Below are positions 32,859 through 43,003 of a stretch of 61,290 nt of DNA, piece after piece. This DNA is from Streptomyces soli. GTDB taxonomy: Bacteria; Actinomycetota; Actinomycetes; Streptomycetales; Streptomycetaceae. The notes below the pieces were generated by a model. The model worked only from the letters and a program-made list of their open reading frames with translations, was not told the DNA's origin and did no database searches. The position numbers were made by a program, and so were the translations under genes. The stretch is taken from NCBI RefSeq assembly GCF_003999195.1, contig NZ_RJVR01000056.1:1-61290 (forward strand). Direction: 5' to 3'. Position 1 is the stretch's first letter. Each line of letters starts with the position of its first letter.

Positions 32859-33138
32859 TTCGGCTCCTCTCGCTCTTCATCGCTCGCTGCCAAGGGTGCG
32901 ACGAGGCACATGGCACGTCATCGGACAGGCAGTGTCCTACCTGTCCGACCGTCCGGATAAGCCCCTGACCTGCGACAAGAGACCGGACAGGTGAAGGATG
33001 GGGTGTCCGGGCTGTCCGCTTACGCAAGCTGCGGCTCCCCCAAGGTGCACCCCAGCGCTGCATGCCCCGCCAGCCAAGCTGCGAGGGAACTTGCTCGAAG
33101 CACTGACGTACAGCGCGCAGTTATGGAAGCATTTCGCC

Positions 33139-34128
33139 ATGTCATGGCAGATGGCTTTGGAATATCTTCGCACACTCGTCTGGCCAGCCGTTGTACTGGC
33201 TCTCGGTTTCACCTTCAGGAAGCAACTGGCATCGTTGTTCGGCCGCGTCGAGTCCGTTGAGACTCCTCTGGGAACAGTAGCCTTTGAAAAGCAGGCTGAT
33301 GCAGTCGCTCAGGAAGCTGCCGAAATCGGGAGCGAGATGGCAAGCGAACTGGCAGCAGCAGAGACGGTACATCCGGAAGTAGAGGATGCGGAAACCCCGG
33401 AAATCCCGAGCAGAGAACTGCAGCAGATCGCGCGACCGCAATATTCGGGTAGTGATTTTTCCGACCTGTTTGAGCTTGCAGAGACGGAAACAACTGCTGC
33501 GGTTATGGCGGCGTGGCGGGAGGTAGAAAGGGCTTTGAAGGCCGCCGCTGCAAAGCACGGGGTTGCGCGGGTTTCTCCGGAGTCCTTGTACAATATCGGC
33601 TTGCTCTCTGGTGAACTCGCCCGATCGGTCGAGGATCTGCGCAGCCTGCGGAACCGAGTCGTCCAGGAAGGCGATATTCTTCTAACGAAGAGTGGCGCAC
33701 GGTCGTATATCACTGCTGCGCAGAGCATCGTGGAAGCCTTGGAACTGGCGCAAGATTCAAGGTTCCAGGCGCTTCAATACGAGCGTTCCGTATTTCGTGC
33801 CATGGGCCGCGCGGGCTTGCGTGCCGAACCGGGATACCGGGACGATGAATTCGACGCTTACGGGGAAACGCCAACCGGAACCAAAGTTGCAGTGGAGGTG
33901 CGATTTCGCCGCCGAGGGGCGCTGCAAATGCGCGATATCGAGAAGTTGGTTTCCAAGCTCTCTTCCCTTTCTGAGAATGTCCTCGTTGTGACCAATGCGC
34001 CACTCCCCGAAAAGGTGCGTGAATTCAACCGAACCTACGATGCTCAACCTCGCTTCGAGGTAGTGCAGTGGCAGGGCGATGAGGACACCGCCTTGTTGGC
34101 TCGGGCCATTGGGCGCCTGTCCGGTTGA
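33139..34128 (+). CDS. membrane-anchored protein with nuclease-like C-terminus
   Basis: A 329-residue protein from ATG 33139 (GGAAG 9 bases upstream). Residues 9-26 (YLRTLVWPAVVLALGFTF) are a single membrane span with a basic inner flank (RKQ). A long helical, acidic linker (residues about 45-110) leads to a helical middle domain (VMAAWREVERALKAAAAKHG). The C-terminal 90 residues resemble a restriction-endonuclease fold: Asp239 in DDEFDAYGETPTG, then VAVEVRFRR with Glu253 and Arg255, where a Lys would be canonical, and strand NVLVVTNAPL. It may be a Mrr-like effector tethered to the membrane or an inactive variant. Base composition is lower in G+C than neighbours, suggesting transfer. Confidence 0.6.
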   Translation: MSWQMALEYLRTLVWPAVVLALGFTFRKQLASLFGRVESVETPLGTVAFEKQADAVAQEAAEIGSEMASELAAAETVHPEVEDAETPEIPSRELQQIARPQYSGSDFSDLFELAETETTAAVMAAWREVERALKAAAAKHGVARVSPESLYNIGLLSGELARSVEDLRSLRNRVVQEGDILLTKSGARSYITAAQSIVEALELAQDSRFQALQYERSVFRAMGRAGLRAEPGYRDDEFDAYGETPTGTKVAVEVRFRRRGALQMRDIEKLVSKLSSLSENVLVVTNAPLPEKVREFNRTYDAQPRFEVVQWQGDEDTALLARAIGRLSG

Positions 34129-34522
34129 TCGTGCGCCGTGCGGAGAGAGGGCTGTAACACTCTGGGGTGTTGCAGCCCGTCGGCGAAGCCGACCTCTCAA
34201 TGGACGTAGGAGCGGGAGGCGACTTCCGATCCGCTCTGCCTCACGAGGGGCGAACAGCAGGGCCTGGAACTTCCCTACTTGATCAAGGCCCGTTGCGTTC
34301 GTGTCACATGGCCATCCCAGGCGGCTCAAGGACGCGTTGCTCGGTGCTCTCCTGCCGTTGACCCGGCAAGGCCGGCGCGCCAGGATGCGCTCTCCCGCCT
34401 CGCTCATACGGCTAAGCTGCTGATGGCAACGACTGCGTGCAGCAGTGGCACCTGACGGCTCGTTCGACTCAGGGGCGAGGCCGATGCACCGGAAGTAGCA
34501 GATAACCTGGCCGCGAGGTTCC
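34129..34522. other. intergenic, no gene seen
   Basis: About 390 bases between convergent genes. A GGGTGTTGCAGCCCG motif near 34165 could be part of a terminator. Nothing else is supported. Confidence 0.35.
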
Positions 34523-36265
34523 CTAGTTCCGGAGGAATCGCCGTCCTGCCCTTACTTCCGGTTTCCTGTCGTCGGAGTCCTTGGGCCAGTCATCACGAAC
34601 CCTCTGAACGATATCACGGCATTTCGTGATGTTCTTGAATAGGCTCGTCACGTAACTGCTCGGATGCACATCATCGACATGTTGCACGAGAGAGGAGAGA
34701 GCTGTTTCCGTGAGCGCGGGAACTCGCCTTAACTCTGAAGACCAGTCGTACTCGGCGTCATCGACCCGCTGTAAGTCGAGTTCTCGGAAAACCAAGTGAA
34801 GTACAAGGCGGTTACCCTGCAGACATACCGACCGCGGACGCCCATCCAGCTTCTTCTTTAGGTCAGACAACGTGAGGTCCACGGAACGCATGACCTCAAC
34901 GCATCTCCACACTCGATATGGCCCCACAGTTGGATTGAACAGCGTACGGTACGGAGGCTTCTCCGTTGACTCCCAAAGACTTCCGACTTTGCTCTTTGCC
35001 AGGACTGCCAAACTTGGCTCTCGATTCGCGCATGCCAGTGCGACCGTGGCATCCACGACTGTGCAGCCGTTCGCTGGGCTCGGTATAGGCTCTCCGCGTT
35101 TGATCGCATAGGTCTTCTTCAGTGAAAGCACCAATTCGGTACGCAACCGATCCTGTTGCGGATCCAAAGCCACAAAATCTCGCGTCTCTACACTGTTTTG
35201 CGTATTTGTTGCTCTCGTGACTGCCGTTGCAAAGCCCTCGGGGCAGGCTTCAAGATTAATGAATCGAACCCACACCATTGCACCGTCAAGAGAACTACCA
35301 CTTTTCTGCCATGCCTTATGGATACTCGCCACAGTCTGAGCACCATTGACGATACTTACCCCGGCCAGAGAAAAATCACCGAAAGTGCGAGTTGCCGCAC
35401 CACGTGGCGTCTTCTTGATGCTCTCACAGAGAGCTGTGACGCCATTATTGAAGTACCAAAAATGATGAGGTGAATCCAGGATGGTGTGCGCTAGCGCGTC
35501 GTTCACGCTAGTGTTACCAAGGGCCTTTCGAATATTCTGCGAGAATAGCCGATCACCAAAACGTTCGTACCACTCGGCGACATTCGAAGCCGCCACAACA
35601 CCGTAATAAGCTTCATACGGCTCACTTACAGTTCCCCAATTCTCCAGCTGTGCGTGAAAATCGATGCGCGAGCCACCTAGCCCCTCGGCTACAAAGGAAT
35701 GAAACTCAGCAAGGCCCAGCAACTCCACCGAGACCAATTGTTGAGTCTCGTTCATCTCGTCGACCACGTCCTGAAAAACCGCAGCAGATGGTTTCGCCAA
35801 CTCCGCTCGACCAGTCGTGGCCACGACAAGGACGAATGTCACATCGACATCGTCGAGCGCCGCCGTGATCTGCTCCTCGCGGGCTCTCAGTCGAGGGGTA
35901 AAGCGATCAAACTTCGTGTCGAGGAGGTCCTTGAACCCTGCAATGAAGTTCCGTGAATCGCCTAGTCCAAGACTGCCGTCTCCGGAGCCATCCCACTTGG
36001 ACTGCACAAGAATTACCCTGTGCTGTATAGGATCGATCGCAATGGCGTCAATTCCGTTGTCATGGCTGCCATCCACAACGGTGGCGGCTGCTTGCGCCGC
36101 TGAGAGTTCTGTAAACCTCTGAACGGTGAGGGCCGCTAGGGACCTGCTCAGGAACGCCTTCTCCCGGATGGAGGAGCTAGCCTTCTCGTAATCACTCATA
36201 TCGATGTGATCCGCGAAACCTGTGTGCAGCGCATCCTTGATGTGCCTGACCCACAGCTTATTCAT
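34523..36265 (-). CDS. AIPR-family abortive infection protein
   Basis: A 580-residue protein from ATG 36265 (GGGGGG 5 bases upstream). The N-terminal 150 residues form a Mrr/PD-(D/E)XK-like domain: GSHDNGIDAIAID with Asp73, then HRVILVQSKWDG with Gln88-Ser-Lys90. The AIPR domain follows: FSQNIRKALGNTSVNDALAH, WYFNNGVTALCESI, VNGAQTVASI and RATNTQNSV. AIPR proteins (Pfam PF10592) mediate abortive infection against phages in lactococci and other bacteria. It appears complete and lies alone, convergent with the 33139 gene. The composition is lower in G+C than the core genome. Confidence 0.88.
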   Translation of the reverse strand: MNKLWVRHIKDALHTGFADHIDMSDYEKASSSIREKAFLSRSLAALTVQRFTELSAAQAAATVVDGSHDNGIDAIAIDPIQHRVILVQSKWDGSGDGSLGLGDSRNFIAGFKDLLDTKFDRFTPRLRAREEQITAALDDVDVTFVLVVATTGRAELAKPSAAVFQDVVDEMNETQQLVSVELLGLAEFHSFVAEGLGGSRIDFHAQLENWGTVSEPYEAYYGVVAASNVAEWYERFGDRLFSQNIRKALGNTSVNDALAHTILDSPHHFWYFNNGVTALCESIKKTPRGAATRTFGDFSLAGVSIVNGAQTVASIHKAWQKSGSSLDGAMVWVRFINLEACPEGFATAVTRATNTQNSVETRDFVALDPQQDRLRTELVLSLKKTYAIKRGEPIPSPANGCTVVDATVALACANREPSLAVLAKSKVGSLWESTEKPPYRTLFNPTVGPYRVWRCVEVMRSVDLTLSDLKKKLDGRPRSVCLQGNRLVLHLVFRELDLQRVDDAEYDWSSELRRVPALTETALSSLVQHVDDVHPSSYVTSLFKNITKCRDIVQRVRDDWPKDSDDRKPEVRAGRRFLRN

Positions 36266-36477
36266 GCGCCCCCCGCACCCAAGATCACCAGGCTCGTCCC
36301 TGCAAGGAGCACCGTACCGATCGCACACGGTGATATGGAAGAGGCAGGCTGCGATCCTGTCGACGGCGGCCATACCTGACCTCAGCCACCACAAGGCAGA
36401 AGCCAGCATCTCGTTGCCGCGCTGGTTCGTGTGGCCAGTGTCAGCGGGATTGGTCCGGAGGCAATGCCACTGACGTT

Positions 36478-37930
36478 AAGTTGATCTTGCTGGGGCTGTG
36501 TGGGCAGGCGGGTTGGCGAGGCGGACGGTTGGTGGCTGTGGATGTCGTCGGCCGCGGTCCTCGGGCCGCTTGAGGCGGTAGCTGTTGTGGCGGGTGCGTT
36601 TGACGACTCGCGGGTAACTGCGCTGGCGGCGTGGGGGGTTGAGGTTTTTGCTGCGGGTGATGTTGCGGTGGATGGACGTGGTGAGGGCGGACAGGCCGTC
36701 AGGGGGAAAAGGCTGCGGCGTCGGTGACGCTGCGGCGCACGATGCGCACGGTACGGGTGAATTTGATCCGGTCCGGATCGATGCCGGCCTCGGTCGCCGC
36801 GCGACAGCGCAGGTCGCTGAGGGCGTAGTGGGCCAGCAGGTAGCCGTAGATCTCCTGCCGCACCATCTGCGGACTCTTCGAGCGCAGGATGCGCGCCGGA
36901 CCGCGCAGCACCTGCTTGATCTCCTTGTTCGCCAGCTCGTGCTCCCACCGCTGGTGATACGCCTGTGCCAGCAGCGGCGCCGCGGCGCGGCCGGGGTCGG
37001 TGATGGTGGTCAGCAGGCAGACCAGCTCCCGCCCCTGCTCCTCGCCGCGGTCGGGCACGTCGTACTCGACCACCCGCACATACCGGGCCTGCTCGGGCGG
37101 CAGCGCCTCGCCGCCTCGGGCAGCGCGCAGCAGGTGCTCGCGGGCGACGCCGCGTACCGAAGCGTCGAAGACCACCGACAGGTAGGAGCCGTCGTCGAAG
37201 GTGTCAAGGACGGGCAGCCGCACCGTGTCGGTGATGCGCCACAGCAGTTCGGCGCCGGTGTCGGCGGCCTGGCACCAGTCGGTGAAGGAGTAGAAGTTGC
37301 GGTCGGCCAGCAGCAGCTGGTCCTCCTCCAGGCGGGGGTAGAGAGTGCGGGCCAGGGCCTGCTCGCCCGAGCCGGCGCCGGTCACCGGCCCGATCGCCGC
37401 TCCCGGCCTTGGCGTGTGAGCCGACTTCCGAGAGCGTGACCACCCGCACCTTGGGGAACGCCGAGGGGTGTTGGCTGCCGCCGGCGTAGCCGAAGCCGTC
37501 GACGGCCATCAGCCGCCAGCCGCCCAGGAGTGCGCCGGGAGTGAGCAGCTCGGCGACCGGCTGCGCGACGGCGTCGAACACATCGGCCAGCACCGCATCG
37601 CCCAGGCGCTGGCGGGCCCGGGTGATCGCGCCGCTGCCGGGACCTCCCAGTCGGCATCCCAGCAGCCCAGCCGGTCCAGCCCGTCGGAGAGTTCGGTGAT
37701 GATCTCCTCGTAGTCGGCGTCCGTGTACAGGGCCATGCCGTAGTTGTCGGCGCGAGCGATCAGCTCGGCTGCAGCCACGAACATCACGGCCAGGGCTGCC
37801 GCCCGCAGGGGGTTGGCTTCCGGGCGACAGACGGGGCGCGGAGCCATTGGAAGCGGTCGCCGGACAGGGGCATGGGGCCAGGGGCGACGACGAGCGGGCC
37901 CTCGCTCAGGTACTTGTACGGCGGGGACCA
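36478..37930 (-). pseudogene. IS4-family transposase, multiply frameshifted
   Basis: Minus-strand segments in three frames make one IS4 transposase: YTDADYEEIITELSDGLDRL; then VLADVFDAVAQPVAELLTPG with LMAVDGFGYAGG (first Asp); then EDQLLLADRNFYSFTDWC (second Asp) and YHQRWEHELANKEIKQVL (Glu motif). At least three frameshifts and a short internal loss after LMAVDGF separate them, including one in a run of Cs near 36721. The element interrupts the gene at 37930-38091. Confidence 0.85.
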
Positions 37931-38091
37931 TCCGTCTCCCTGGCTAGGAAGGCCTCGAAGCATTCGCCCCAGCGGGAGTTGAGGAAGAAGCCCACCTGCT
38001 TTGATCCCTGGTCGAGCGTGACCGGGCCGAGGGGCATGTCACGGCGTACGAGTTGGTCGAAGGTCTCCATGCCGATGCGCTGGTTGATCAC
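37930..38091 (-). pseudogene. fragment of an unknown gene cut by the IS4 element
   Basis: The reading MINQRIGMETFDQLVRRDMP then GPVTLDQGSKQVGFFLNSRW GECFEAFLAR has good coding character but no start of its own. It stops where IS4 sequence begins. It may derive from a primase-polymerase-like or other plasmid gene; I cannot assign it. Confidence 0.4.
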
Positions 38092-38599
38092 GACAACTTC
38101 AAAGAGACGCCCTGTCGGCAGCGGAGGGCCGTCGCGGGTTGTCGGCCCACTTCGCGCGGCACATCACCGGGTCGTCTGCGGCAGTGACAGCCTCTCGACG
38201 CCCCTCCTGGTCATCCTCTGCACGTCATCTCACCTCAGTCGGCCTCTCGGCGACCGGTCCGGTCGCCGTGTGACCACTCGGTCCAGGGGCTCTGACCAGG
38301 ACAGATGACGGGAGATGATGGCGGATGACGCATGGCGTACCGATGCGTCATCCCCCTGTCATCCGCCAGCGAGACGCCTGGATCTTCTGTTACCCCGTGT
38401 GCACACGAGACACCAGCGCGTACATTCGAGTGCATGGCCCAGTCATCACACCAGCACCTTGCGGGGATGGGAGGCTACATCCGCGATGCAGTCGATCGGC
38501 GTTCGCCTGCGCCAGGCGCGTAGCAGTCGGGGCGCCTGGTGAGCGAGTTACGCCGCATTGCGATGCACCGCGGCCACCAGCTCCCGGCCGATGCCAGCG
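38092..38599. other. gene-poor stretch
   Basis: No supported gene in about 500 bases. The tract GATGACGGGAGATGATGGCGG (about 38304-38330) carries short GATG repeats of unknown meaning. Confidence 0.3.
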
Positions 38600-38824
38600 T
38601 CAAGCGCCGTTCGGGGTCTGCTTCAGCAGCTCGCGGATGGCGGGCTCGAACGCGTCGACGACCGAGCCCTTCAGCGGACGCTGGTAGACCGGCGGCCGGT
38701 CGCCGGCCAGGGCCCATTTCACCGTGTTCTTCGAGATGCCCAGGTGCCGTGCGATCGCCCGGATCGGCATCTGCTCGGCCCGGTGCAACCGGCGGATCTC
38801 GGCCCAGTCCTCCACGTGAATCAC
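38600..38824 (-). pseudogene. IstA (IS21 transposase) N-terminal remnant
   Basis: GTG 38824 with AGGAGGAGAG upstream starts VIHVEDWAEIRRLHRAE, then MPIRAIARHLGISKNTVKWA, a helix-turn-helix. AFEPAIRELLKQTP is the usual next segment, after which the frame is deleted. The catalytic DDE part and IstB are absent here. Confidence 0.75.
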
Positions 38825-38889
38825 CCTCTCCTCCTGACCCTCGATGAAGATCAGGATGATCAGAAGATCGCGAAGTGGGTCACCGTTCG

Positions 38890-39031
38890 GGTTCTGGGAC
38901 ACATTCCGTGCAGCCACTGCTGTCGTCTCATCGCCGGTCAGAGCCCGTTCCGCCTGACCTGCGGCAACGCCACCAACGACCACGCTCTGCGCCGCGAGGA
39001 TGCCTCATTGCACGGAATGTGTGCCAGAACC
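38890..39031. repeat. 142-bp unit with 23-bp inverted ends
   Basis: The arms 38890-38912 and 39009-39031 are inverted copies with one mismatch; the shared core is ACACATTCCGTGCA preceded by GGTTCTGG. They enclose 96 bases. It could be a MITE, a deletion-fused insertion-sequence end pair, or a recombination/hairpin site. The left arm lies 66 bases upstream of the IstA remnant start, where an IS21 end would be expected. Confidence 0.75.
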
Positions 39032-39212
39032 AGTATTCACCCGTCGCCGAGATTGGCCGTCAGCTTGCCGACTTTCATCGGGGCCGACCGCACTGGCGGC
39101 TTCGGCCAGGGCTCCACGGACAGGTGCAATGCGCGTCCTACCTGCGGGGCTCGCAGGAACTTCTGTTCCGATCAGACAGGCCCTCTGCAAAGCCAGGGGC
39201 GGCAGAAGCGAG

Positions 39213-39971
39213 TCAACGGTTGCGGCGACGCGATGCCTTCGCCTGCTTCTGCTTCTTCCTTCGGGTCTGCTCAGCATGGCGCGCAGCGTTCAACCGCGCT
39301 ACGTCCTCGGGGGTACGGATGGCGCGCTTGAAGGCAACCTCGACTGCGGCTTCATCATCGAGCAGCCATGGCGGACAGGGGGCAAGGTCGTCCGCGTCCT
39401 CGTTCTGCAGCAACTTCTCAAGCTCGCCGAGTAGATCTTCACCACTCTCGTATTCGATGAGTTCCAGCGGGTGCCCGTAGACGACTCCAGGCCCGGCAGG
39501 CGTCGAGGTGAACTCATAGCCGTCATAGGCGACGACACCTGCTTTGCCCCCTCGGACATCACCCTTCGGCATCTCCATCCCATAGGTGTTCCCGGCCCGG
39601 CCCCGACGTGCCCCTGGCCCAGCGAGGAACGGACAGATCATCGCGCTGTAGATCATGCACGCCCGATGACCAGGGCCCTCTTGGTTTGGGGCCTGGTTAT
39701 GGAACTTGTGCCCGAGGTCAGCAGCCAGAACTTGGCTCAGCATCTCGGTTTCCTCGGTGTCCACGACCCGCCAAATGGGACCGGGCGGAATCTCCAGTCC
39801 GCAGACGGTGCACCTGCGCTCCTTGACGCAGAGGAAGACCCGCATGGAGCTCAGCTCGGCGAACTGCGGAACGCCATCCCTCCACGGGGTAATCGCGGGA
39901 ATCGGATACCCCCGAGGGTCACGGGGGCGAGCGGCAATGGCTGTTGACATCGGCACGTCGGAAGGGCGCAT
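39213..39971 (-). CDS. conserved hypothetical protein with zinc-binding motif
   Basis: A 252-residue protein starts MRPSDVPMSTAIAARPRDPR. The motif CTVCGLEIPPGPIW and, 45 residues later, GHRACMIYSAMICPFLA suggest a C-x2-C...H-x3-C zinc site. A middle beta domain (VVAYDGYEFTSTPAGPGVVY) and an acidic helix precede a strongly basic tail (RRKKQKQAKASRRRNR). The family recurs in Streptomyces prophage and integrative elements as uncharacterised protein. No start closer to a ribosome site was found. Confidence 0.6.
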   Translation of the reverse strand: MRPSDVPMSTAIAARPRDPRGYPIPAITPWRDGVPQFAELSSMRVFLCVKERRCTVCGLEIPPGPIWRVVDTEETEMLSQVLAADLGHKFHNQAPNQEGPGHRACMIYSAMICPFLAGPGARRGRAGNTYGMEMPKGDVRGGKAGVVAYDGYEFTSTPAGPGVVYGHPLELIEYESGEDLLGELEKLLQNEDADDLAPCPPWLLDDEAAVEVAFKRAIRTPEDVARLNAARHAEQTRRKKQKQAKASRRRNR

Positions 39972-40131
39972 GACCACATGTTACTTACACAAGATCTTCA
40001 CGGCGGGCACTGCCCCCATTGTCTCACTTTCGAGCTGCCGTCTGTAACGGAGATCGTCATGGGCCTCGTTCCGGCGCGCTTGATCCCCTACACCACGTCG
40101 TGGGACACGACCCGCAGAAGTCCGCGGCTCG

Positions 40132-40870
40132 TCACTCGTACTCGCGCAGCAGATCCTCAATGCGGCGGTTCGCAACCTCCTGCCGACCGTCGCTGCACTT
40201 CGCATACTGACTCAGCAGCAACTCCATGCTGTTACCCGCCGTTCGGCAGCCTCCGTGGCGTCCATGCCAGCGTTCAGCCACGTCGACAGCGCCGAGTGCC
40301 GCAGGTGTGCGGCCACCGCTGGCGGCAGCGCCAGCAGGCGAGCCTCCTGCCAGGCCCGGTAGTACGAGGATGAGGAGACCACTCCCCCGCTCCCCCGCCC
40401 TCGCTGAAGAACAGCCGCCCGTCGCCAGTTGTGCCGAAGGTGTCAGGTGTTCCCTTAAGATGGCCACCAGCTGCGGGGGAATCGGCACCGCCGTACGTCC
40501 TCGGCCGGCCGGTTCTTCAGCCCGCGGTCGTCGTGGCTCTCCCTGGAATCCATCCACTGCCTCCCGACGCTCGGCCGCGTCCGGTGCAGCATGACGGAAC
40601 CCCAACCGTTGGCGGGCAGGTTGAGATCAGTCTCGGCGAGGCCGACCGCTTCGGCCGGGCGCAAGCCCCCGAAGTACATCGCGGCGAAAAGGCCCACGAG
40701 GCGCCGTCCGCCGCCGCGCGCCAGCAAGGTAGGCCAGGGGCATGAGGTGAGAACCGCGGTGGCTGGGGCGGCCGGCGCTCCGATGCCTTAGGCAGCCACC
40801 ATGGGGCGAGCCTCGAAGATCGGGGCCCACATCGGGCCTTAGCGGGCAGGTCCACAGACCGCCCGAGTCG
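40132..40870 (-). pseudogene. tyrosine recombinase/integrase, broken
   Basis: Minus-strand pieces in different frames: RLVGLFAAMYFGGLRPAEAV (catalytic Arg I region), VPIPPQLVAILREHL, then, after a shift, YAKCSDGRQEVANRRIEDLL at the C-terminus. The central H-x-x-R box and the catalytic Tyr region are disrupted. It was an integrase of a Streptomyces integrative element; the N-terminal SAM-like domain is gone. Confidence 0.75.
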
Positions 40871-40935
40871 CCGCAAGCTTACGGGCCCCGATCTCTCGCC
40901 CCATGGCAGCTCCTGCCCAAAGCCGCTCCACCGAC

Positions 40936-42993
40936 TTAGGCGAGAAGTCTTTCCGTAACATTAACGACCCCGTATTCACAGCCAGACAACCAATCATGAA
41001 TCACAGCAGGGTCCTCACTCAAGGTAAGAATTACTTGCGCCTGACCACCTTCTCCAATGAGTTGCGTACAAGCTCTCAGGAAAGATTTCATCGCCGCGGG
41101 CTCGACATCGTACATTCGCGGGCCATCAAGTAGTAGCAGCCCGGGATGACAACCACTAACGCTGGCGCTAGTCTGCACGAGACTCAGGAGATACGCCCAT
41201 CGCAATTTCAGGCCATCGCTAGCCGAACCTTGGAAGCCAAGATCGCTCTCACCGTGAGCTGGACGCATAGCTTGAGGATCGATTGAAATCTCGCGGGGAG
41301 CGAAGACCAAGAAACTGAATGTTGACAGAAAATCCCGTAGCTCTCGCTGCCAGCGGCCAAGCTTACGATTGTCTTCTTCCGTGAATACCTCATCTCCAAG
41401 CGAGTCGAGTTCACCCTTTATCTCATTAGCCCTTCTCTGCGCGTCAAGAAGATCATTGATGATGACTTGCGCATTATCGCGTAGCCGAATCAGCTCTTGG
41501 TTTCTGGCTTCAGCCGCAAGCTTTGCCTGCAATCGCGCGACAGAAATGCTGGGGGCTTCCGCTTCAAGATCCGCCTGGATTGCCCTGATTTGAGCGCGCA
41601 GTGCGCTTGCTTCCTGTTCAAGTGCTCCACGTGCCGCATCGTTGGCTCGGGCGCTTACTGATGCATCGTTGATTACATTCGAGACTGTTTCCAACTGCTG
41701 GCCAACCAGTGCAGCACTCTCAACCGTTGAAAGAACTGGCGCACCCGATAGACTTTCCGTCCCGTCGAGTGATTGCTGACACGTAGGACAGTCGTGATGC
41801 GCGATTGCGTGAGCGGAGAACTGCGCCCCCATACTCTCCAAGGCAACAATATCCTTGTATCGCCTTTGTTCCTGTTCAAGCAAGCGGCGCCTCTTTTCGA
41901 GGACTCCCCTTTGCATGTCCATCATGTTGGCAGAGTCATCCAGCGCTTGCAGCTCGATGGTGATGCGTCGCAATCTTTCGCGCGCCTGAGCAAGGCCAGC
42001 TTCCAAGGCAGCTGATTCGTCGTTACTAATGCGCGACCGCACGAACGTGCTGGCTTCACGAATTTCGTCTTGCAGGCGGCCGAGCGCGTCCTGAAGTGTC
42101 TCCCATTGATCCTGGCGATAAATCGTGACTACCGTGCCGGCCTCCGCCTCACCTGACACTGCATCAAACAGGGGACTTCTAAAAAACGCCGCTGACCCGA
42201 ACTCACTTGCACCCAGCACGCGAGCGTTAGAGACATGAGCCGCAGCGTCCAAGGCACCGCGAAGGGATGAGTATTCGGCCCGGAGCACCGTCAACGCTTG
42301 CTGAAGTTCAGACCGGCGGCGAGCACGCTCCATGACGTCAAGCTTCAAGTAGAACTCGATCGAGCGTCTGAGCGGCTCTCTGATCTGATACTGCGTCGGC
42401 ATCCTTGGTACGATGCCCGACCACCCCTGCTTCTGTTCAACAAAGAACAGTGACGCAAGTACCTGCAGGTACAGGGGAGCTTCCTTCCCGCTGTAAGTGG
42501 GAACTACCGGAAGTTCCCACCCGAGGAAGCGAGCTAGATAATTATGGAAACCGCCCTCATTTTGCGCTGTCCCACCCCTGCCGACGTAGTAATAACGCGG
42601 TTCGCGGACATCGCTATCGGGCGCCGACAGAAGAGGTCCTTCCCACACCGTGATCAGGTCTGAATTAATACCTTCGGGGGGAACTGCGTAACGGCGGACG
42701 GTGACGAAAGTTGAACCATTTGAAATTTCTAGGTCGACCCAGGACTGCTGCACGGGCCGCTCCGCCCCATTCACCCTCACGCTGTGTGTGAGGGCTGTGG
42801 TAAGAACTCCCTGCTTACCTGGCTTCAGTGTTCCCTCAAGACCTAGAGCATACATGATTGAATTCAATAGCAAAGTTTTACCGGAACTGTTCTTTGCGCG
42901 AATCACAGTCAGCCCGTTATTGAATCGCGTAGCAAAGCTGACAGCACCCTCGGGTGTGATCGACCTAATAGAAACGGCCGTAATACGCAGCAA
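40936..42993 (-). CDS. SMC/Rad50-like ATPase of an ABC three-component system
   Basis: A 685-residue protein from TTG 42993 with GAGGAG 7 bases upstream, starting 10 bases after the previous stop. Walker A is AKNSSGKT (33-40). Coiled-coil arms (about 215-250, 300-395, 420-520) flank a zinc-hook-like CPTC (401-404) in HHDCPTCQQSL. The C-terminal lobe has DGLKLRWAYLLSL and Walker B LLLLDGPRM. This is the ATPase of the ABC-3C conflict systems (DUF3732/DUF2326-like). ATP-driven opening may sense or hold foreign DNA and trigger the nuclease. Base composition is lower in G+C than the core. Confidence 0.82.
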   Translation of the reverse strand: MLRITAVSIRSITPEGAVSFATRFNNGLTVIRAKNSSGKTLLLNSIMYALGLEGTLKPGKQGVLTTALTHSVRVNGAERPVQQSWVDLEISNGSTFVTVRRYAVPPEGINSDLITVWEGPLLSAPDSDVREPRYYYVGRGGTAQNEGGFHNYLARFLGWELPVVPTYSGKEAPLYLQVLASLFFVEQKQGWSGIVPRMPTQYQIREPLRRSIEFYLKLDVMERARRRSELQQALTVLRAEYSSLRGALDAAAHVSNARVLGASEFGSAAFFRSPLFDAVSGEAEAGTVVTIYRQDQWETLQDALGRLQDEIREASTFVRSRISNDESAALEAGLAQARERLRRITIELQALDDSANMMDMQRGVLEKRRRLLEQEQRRYKDIVALESMGAQFSAHAIAHHDCPTCQQSLDGTESLSGAPVLSTVESAALVGQQLETVSNVINDASVSARANDAARGALEQEASALRAQIRAIQADLEAEAPSISVARLQAKLAAEARNQELIRLRDNAQVIINDLLDAQRRANEIKGELDSLGDEVFTEEDNRKLGRWQRELRDFLSTFSFLVFAPREISIDPQAMRPAHGESDLGFQGSASDGLKLRWAYLLSLVQTSASVSGCHPGLLLLDGPRMYDVEPAAMKSFLRACTQLIGEGGQAQVILTLSEDPAVIHDWLSGCEYGVVNVTERLLA

Positions 42994-43003
42994 GACAGGC
43001 TCC

